A DNA stretch of 64,000 bases, taken from NCBI RefSeq assembly GCF_007679965.1, contig NZ_VEHL01000007.1:124001-188000 (forward strand), given 5' to 3'. The stretch is from Bordetella genomosp. 13 (GTDB taxonomy: Bacteria > Pseudomonadota > Gammaproteobacteria > Burkholderiales > Burkholderiaceae_B). This document shows positions 59,864-64,000 of the stretch, in pieces. How positions within the stretch are numbered: the stretch's first letter is position 1; each line of letters opens with the position of its first letter. Under the pieces are notes generated by a model. The model was not told the origin of the DNA and ran no database searches. It was given only the letters and a program-made list of their open reading frames with translations. The position numbers were made by a program, and so were the translations under genes.

Positions 59864-61483
59864 ATGGACAGCAAAAGGATTGCGCTGCTGGTAAACGCCA
59901 AGAGTCAGCCAGGCTGGGTTCACGACCTGGCGCAATGGCTGTCTGACCAAGCCGGCTTCGTCGTCGTCGCTCTGATCGTCGCGCGCGCCGGCCCTGCCAA
60001 GGTGACGCGGCGCCGGTCCACGCTCGAGGCCGTGGCCCGGCTGGAGAGCCGCATGCTGGACTCCCGCCTTCGCGGACAGCTCGAGACCCGAGACCTCCTC
60101 CAGACCCTGCCGGCCGGCACGCCGCTGGTGGAACTGCCCGTGTCCACGGTGCAGCCAGGCGCGCGCCTGGTCGCCTCGGACGAGGCGGTGCAGGCATTGG
60201 CCGAGCTGCGGCTGGACGTCGTGCTGGCGCTGGGGTTGCCGGCCATACGGGGCCCCCTGGCGACCCTGCCCACGCACGGCGTGTGGATGCCCGTGCATTC
60301 CGAACTGAAGAACCAGATGGACACGGCGCATATAGGCTTCTGGGAAGTGTACGAACGCGCGGACCACACGACCGTCAAGCTGTGGCGCCTGGGCGCGACC
60401 GAAGAATCGGACGAGCTGCTCGACTCGCGCAGCTTCAACACGGAAATGTTCTGGCTGAAGAACCGCGCCCGGTCGCTCAGCCTGGGCAAGCTGATGCTGT
60501 GCGACATGCTGCGCGCCGCGCTGCGCCCCGAAAACCGGCCGCAGCGCGACGCGACACTGCAGATCTACACTGCACTGGCCCGGCCGCGGCCGGTGCAGTG
60601 GGACGGCGCCGCCTACCTGGCGCGCCAGGCCTGGCTGGCCTGCGGGCTGGTGGCGCGACGTGCGATGAAGCGCAACATCCGCTGGCGCATCGGCATGTGT
60701 CCCACGGGCCAGCAGGGCGTCATCACGTCGAACGCGGCGGTCATGGTGCCGCCCAAGGGACGCTTCTTTGCCGATCCCTTCGTCCACACCCGCGACCAGC
60801 AGCCGTTCATCTTCTTCGAAGACTATTACTTCCGCGAGCGCAAGGGAAAGATCTCGGTGGCCACGTACGTGGACGGGGCGTTCCAGTTCCTCGGCGTGGC
60901 GCTGGACCTGCCCTACCACCTGAGTTTTCCGTACATCTTCGAACACGGCACGACGGCCTACATGGTTCCTGAAACAAGCGGCAACCGTACGATCGAATTG
61001 TGGCGATGCGTGGAATTTCCCTTGAAGTGGGAATTGCACGCCACATTGATGAAGGGATTGTCGGCCGTCGACACCATCGTGTTTCCACACAGTGGACGCT
61101 GGTGGCTGTTCACGAACGTGGACCGTACCGATGGGCAAAGCCATTGCGACGAACTCTTCGCCTTCTATGCCGACAGGCCGGATTCCACCGACTGGCTGCC
61201 GCACGCACAGAATCCGATCGTGAACAACCCCATCAAGGCGCGCAATGCGGGCATGGTGGTGCGGCCGGACGGCGCGGTGATCCGCTGTGCGCAGACCCAG
61301 GGCTTCTTCCATTACGGCAAGGGCGTGTCGCTGAACCGCATCGAAGAACTGACGCCGGAGACCTACCGGGAAACCGGGGGGCCTGTCCATTATCCCGACT
61401 TCCTGCACAAGCCGTTTGCTTCGATGCACCACTGGCATCACCACGGCGGCCACACCGTGTTCGATTTTGCGTTCATGGAGTGA
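59864..61483 (+). CDS. Formyltransferase-like/glucosamine-inositolphosphorylceramide-transferase-like fusion
   Basis: 539 residues. The N-terminal third (to about 235) resembles a formyltransferase-type Rossmann fold that has a GVWMPVHSELKNQMDTAH-like segment. The rest resembles the beta-propeller catalytic part of plant-type GIPC transferases and bacterial polysaccharide enzymes (KGRFFADPFV, FEDYYF, VPETSGNRTIELWRC, WWLFTNVDR, RNAGMVVRPDGAVIR). It probably adds a sugar to a lipid or polysaccharide. A truncated glycosyltransferase farther right supports a surface-glycan locus. Confidence 0.75.
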   Translation: MDSKRIALLVNAKSQPGWVHDLAQWLSDQAGFVVVALIVARAGPAKVTRRRSTLEAVARLESRMLDSRLRGQLETRDLLQTLPAGTPLVELPVSTVQPGARLVASDEAVQALAELRLDVVLALGLPAIRGPLATLPTHGVWMPVHSELKNQMDTAHIGFWEVYERADHTTVKLWRLGATEESDELLDSRSFNTEMFWLKNRARSLSLGKLMLCDMLRAALRPENRPQRDATLQIYTALARPRPVQWDGAAYLARQAWLACGLVARRAMKRNIRWRIGMCPTGQQGVITSNAAVMVPPKGRFFADPFVHTRDQQPFIFFEDYYFRERKGKISVATYVDGAFQFLGVALDLPYHLSFPYIFEHGTTAYMVPETSGNRTIELWRCVEFPLKWELHATLMKGLSAVDTIVFPHSGRWWLFTNVDRTDGQSHCDELFAFYADRPDSTDWLPHAQNPIVNNPIKARNAGMVVRPDGAVIRCAQTQGFFHYGKGVSLNRIEELTPETYRETGGPVHYPDFLHKPFASMHHWHHHGGHTVFDFAFME

Positions 61484-61860
61484 ACGCTTGAATTGCCGGA
61501 AGGTTTTTGTTACTTATATGTCGCCATGATTGCATTTCGCAATGCGTACACCATTTAAACCTCCAATTGTATGAGCCCATGCAAAACTGCGTCAGGATTT
61601 CTCCCACATTGGGAGTCATCCGTTGGATGATGTTGTTTTATAAGACATTTTTTTATAAAGATCAGCTTGATTTTTCACTGACCCCGCCCCTACCATGATT
61701 ACGTCATTCGCAACTGTTGGTGGATAATTTTCGGACAGTTCAGCGTTACAAATTTCATCCTCTGACACCGCAAAGGTAGCTGGCCGTAATTTCGTGTGGG
61801 TGGCAGGCCCTTAAATCGCTGCATTTTTGGTCGCACTATCGATGTGTTCTGGGGAATTTC
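61484..61860. promoter_or_regulatory. 377-bp AT-rich regulatory region
   Basis: Much more AT-rich than its surroundings. A 15-bp palindrome CTCCCA, CAT, TGGGAG lies at 61601-61615 and a TTTATAA/TTATAAA dyad at 61637-61659. No convincing gene; a 63-codon frame at 61507 is rejected. It probably holds the promoter and control sites of the LuxR-type gene at 61861, whose ATG follows GGGGAATTTC. Confidence 0.5.
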
Positions 61861-62628
61861 ATGTCAAAGATGGTCTTGATCGAAGCCCACCCTTTGTTAC
61901 GGCTGGGTTTGCAACACATACTGAGCAAAGTCGAAGGTGCCTGGGAAATCATCGGCCTCGACCTGGCGGACCTGGGTCAAGCGGCGGAGCAGACCGCCGG
62001 CGCCGAGCTTCTCATCTTCGGCCTGCCCATTGATACGGACGCGGGGTGGCAGGCGCTGTCGGACGTTAGGCAGGTGCTCTCGCCCACCCGGATCCTGCTG
62101 CTGGTGGATGCCATCCCGACGCAGGCACTGGCCAGGCTGCCAGAAGGCAGCGTACGCGGGTGTCTCATGAAGCGCGCCTCGATCGAGGTCCTCGAGGCCG
62201 CCATCCGGTTGGTCATGGCGGGCGGACAATGCTTTCCCAGCGGACAGACCGCGCCGTCCCACGCTGGCGAGATCCGCTTCAATCCCGCGGCGGACATGCG
62301 CGAGGAAATCGTCTATCCGGCCGTCGGGTTTCATCCGATCTCCGAGCCTCCGCTATCGGCGATGGCATCCGGCGCGCAACTGCTCAACATCACGCCGCGG
62401 CAATACGAGGTGCTGGTGCTGCTGTCGCGCGGCTATCCCATCAAGACGGTCAGCCGCATGCTCAACATCTCGGTGGCGACGGCCAAGACCCACGCCTGCA
62501 CGCTCTACCAGCGCCTGCAGGTGAAGAACAAGGGCGAGGCCGTGTACACGGCATTGCAGCGCGGCGCCACGCTCAATTGGGATCCGCTGCACGCCAACGG
62601 GTCCGAGTATGAGACCACGCGCGCCTGA
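61861..62628 (+). CDS. LuxR-family regulator with a degenerate receiver domain
   Basis: 255 residues. The N-terminal region has a CheY-like layout (VLIEAHPLLRLGLQHILS), but the acidic pocket is Glu-Ala and the phosphoacceptor Asp is missing (LLIFGLPIDTD). The Lys-bearing GCLMKRAS remains. The C-terminal NarL-type HTH includes ITPRQYEVLVLLSRGYPIK, MLNISVATAKTHACTLYQRL. It is probably a phosphorylation-independent response-regulator relative. It is paralogous to the gene at 62933. Confidence 0.85.
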   Translation: MSKMVLIEAHPLLRLGLQHILSKVEGAWEIIGLDLADLGQAAEQTAGAELLIFGLPIDTDAGWQALSDVRQVLSPTRILLLVDAIPTQALARLPEGSVRGCLMKRASIEVLEAAIRLVMAGGQCFPSGQTAPSHAGEIRFNPAADMREEIVYPAVGFHPISEPPLSAMASGAQLLNITPRQYEVLVLLSRGYPIKTVSRMLNISVATAKTHACTLYQRLQVKNKGEAVYTALQRGATLNWDPLHANGSEYETTRA

Positions 62629-62932
62629 GCACGCCGCCAACCCGCGCGAAGCGGACGTGCCAGGCGCACGTCGAACCGTCGCATTCGCCATGCCGTGGGC
62701 CCGTTTTTCGAGCCCGCGGCCATTGCGCCGCACCCCAATGCCCTCTCGTCCGTAAGTCCTAGGCATGCCCTTGCGGCATCGCTCTTTCGCTGTGTACGCA
62801 GTCGTCCGCACGACGGAGTTCAATGCTGAACGGACGCTGATACGATGAATTCAGCCCTTCCGTGACGCCGCGAATATCCCTTCGTGCCGCCATTTCTGGA
62901 ATGCGGCGCATCGTAAAAGAGGATTGCGGCGA
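62629..62932. other. 304-bp region between the two LuxR-type genes
   Basis: No gene supported. It holds the leader of the second luxR-type gene (AAAAGAGG about 12 bp before its ATG). No clear promoter or palindrome could be fixed by eye. Confidence 0.45.
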
Positions 62933-63601
62933 ATGACCACCGTCCTGATCGAGGAATACGCCATTCTGCGCGTCGCCATCCAGCACGCCCTTGAAATGGC
63001 ACGCAGTCCCGAAAGCATCATGGCCATGGCGCCCAACAGGCTGGAGGACCCCTCGATCTCAATGGCTCGCCCCGTCGAGCTGCTGGTGCTGGGAACCACC
63101 GGGGACATCGGCACCGATCTGCGCGTGCTGTCGGCCTCGATGTCGCTGCTGACGCCGCAGCACACGCTGGTGCTGCACGACGCGCTGGACGAGCGCCTGA
63201 TGCGTGAATCGGCGCGCGTCGGCGTGGGCGGGCTGCTGCCCAAGTCGTCCCTGCCGGCCGCCATCGCGGCGGCCGTGCACCTGGTGCTGGCGGGCGGCCA
63301 GTGCTTTCCGCGCGTGATCCTGGAGACGGCTTCGCACGCGCCGCCGCTGCCGGATCACCACCGGCAGCATGGCGCGCGCGCGTTGACGCCGCGCCAGAAG
63401 GAAATCCTGACCCTGCTGGCCACGGGCCACACCATGCGCGAGATCAGCCGCCAGATCGGCATATCGGTGGCCACAGTGAAGAGCCACGCGCGTACGCTTT
63501 ATTGGAAGCTCAACGCGCGCAACCAGGCCGAGGCGGCCTACATCGCCGTGCAGCAAGGCCTGCTGCAGGACGATCCGGACGGGAAGGAGGACGGGCATTG
63601 A
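62933..63601 (+). CDS. LuxR-family regulator with a degenerate receiver domain
   Basis: 222 residues. TTVLIEEYAILRVAIQHALE opens a receiver-like region lacking the phosphoacceptor (ELLVLGTTGDIG). GLLPKSS keeps the Lys, and LVLAGGQCFP matches LVMAGGQCFP in the protein at 61861. The HTH has LTPRQKEILTLLATGHTMR and ISVATVKSHARTLYWKL. The pair looks like a tandem duplication that diverged. A TTG three codons upstream is a weaker start choice. Confidence 0.85.
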   Translation: MTTVLIEEYAILRVAIQHALEMARSPESIMAMAPNRLEDPSISMARPVELLVLGTTGDIGTDLRVLSASMSLLTPQHTLVLHDALDERLMRESARVGVGGLLPKSSLPAAIAAAVHLVLAGGQCFPRVILETASHAPPLPDHHRQHGARALTPRQKEILTLLATGHTMREISRQIGISVATVKSHARTLYWKLNARNQAEAAYIAVQQGLLQDDPDGKEDGH

Positions 63602-63643
63602 ACGGCCGTGGCAGGCTGCGGGATGCCTGCCGCGCCGCTGCCT

Positions 63644-64000
63644 TCAGGGCGTGCCGCGGAACGCGGTCGCCGGCGTGCAGAGCGCGGCAAGCTCGCGCTC
63701 GAACTGCCCCAACACCATCTCGACGTGCAGCTGCGACTGCGCGTGGTGGCGGGCTTCCGCGCCCAGCGCGGCGCGCTGCTGCGGCGCGCGGGCCAGGCGC
63801 AGCAGCGCGCGCGCCATGGCGAACGCGCTTTCCGGCTTCACGACCTTGCCGCAATGCCGCACCACCGCCGCCAGTTCGGTGCCGGGGGCAGCCGCGCAGA
63901 TGACCGGGCGTCCGCTGGCCAGCATGCCGGTCAGCTTGGACGGCATCACCAGGTCGGCCGCGCCGGCCCGCTGCGGCAGCAGATGCACGTCCGCGGTGGC
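63644..64000 (-). CDS. Group 1 (GT4) glycosyltransferase, C-terminal part (cut by window edge)
   Basis: The last 118 codons of a gene running off the right edge. ADLVMPSKLTGMLASGRPVI and APGTEL match the donor-binding E-x7-E-type region of GT4 enzymes such as WcaI/WbuB, although the usual Glu is not fully visible here. It transfers a sugar in surface-polysaccharide assembly. It is convergent with the second luxR-type gene. Confidence 0.75.
   Translation of the reverse strand, partial: ATADVHLLPQRAGAADLVMPSKLTGMLASGRPVICAAAPGTELAAVVRHCGKVVKPESAFAMARALLRLARAPQQRAALGAEARHHAQSQLHVEMVLGQFERELAALCTPATAFRGTP

Noticed and set aside
61507..61698. 63-codon frame in the AT-rich leader before the LuxR-type gene
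   Set aside because: No ribosome-binding site, no conserved-looking pattern, and it overlaps the palindromes; the region reads as regulatory DNA.
1..64000. Mobile element or prophage island
   Set aside because: No transposase, integrase or phage gene was recognised, and no attachment-site repeat was found beside the tRNA gene.

Overview
This window is very GC-rich, dense betaproteobacterial chromosome. Six periplasmic tripartite-tricarboxylate (Bug-type) binding proteins, mostly tied to small catabolic operons and private IclR, TetR or GntR regulators, point to the Alcaligenaceae (Bordetella/Achromobacter type). No insertion sequence, phage gene or CRISPR array was seen. One tRNA gene (Arg, anticodon UCU) is present at 35314-35387.

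Layout. 1-330 is the tail of a LysR gene. 620-12359 holds catabolic operons: an FMN hydroxyacid dehydrogenase/Bug/amidohydrolase set, two IclR genes, and a long plus-strand run Bug, RraA-type aldolase, D-2-hydroxyacid dehydrogenase, cyclase-like protein, Bug, SMP-30 lactonase. 12379-17683 has a 2-oxoglutarate/Fe(II)-type oxygenase, a Bug plus ThDP-enzyme pair and two TetR genes. 17781-24009 has a metallo-beta-lactamase-fold protein and a GntR-governed set (CoA-transferase, isochorismatase-like hydrolase, Bug, CitE-like lyase) whose two promoter regions share an identical 21-bp operator block. 24131-34837 is a redox-enzyme region (AraC, aldehyde dehydrogenase, EamA exporter, aldo-keto reductase, Tat-exported hydrolase, SDR, two LysR, two MDR oxidoreductases). 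It includes a degraded S9 peptidase relic and an ArsR gene with a duplicated 18-bp operator.

35314-41151 is more housekeeping-like: the tRNA, outer-membrane phospholipase A, a PilZ/YcgR protein, a glutathione S-transferase, an RlmI-like methyltransferase and a small membrane protein, followed by a NUC1 nuclease. The nuclease follows a subtilase and an I9-like mini-protein on the same strand (40216-43120). 43288-51712 is a branched-chain-amino-acid-type ABC importer in which LivM, LivG and LivF are fused into one 836-residue protein, divergent from an NTF2-like/deacetylase/amidase/GntR operon. A strong palindrome lies between the two operons.

53172-56929 is the most notable locus: a compact thiazole/oxazole-modified peptide (TOMM) biosynthesis cluster. 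It encodes a leader-binding/E1-like protein with a Cys4 site, a small Ser/Thr/Cys-rich protein fused to membrane helices (candidate precursor), a YcaO cyclodehydratase ending in a PxPxP tail, and a SagB-type dehydrogenase. It is followed by a signal-peptide-bearing member of the argininosuccinate lyase superfamily. From 59864 to the right edge the window enters what looks like a surface-polysaccharide region: a formyltransferase-like/glycosyltransferase fusion, two paralogous LuxR-type regulators lacking the receiver phosphoacceptor, and a truncated group 1 glycosyltransferase.
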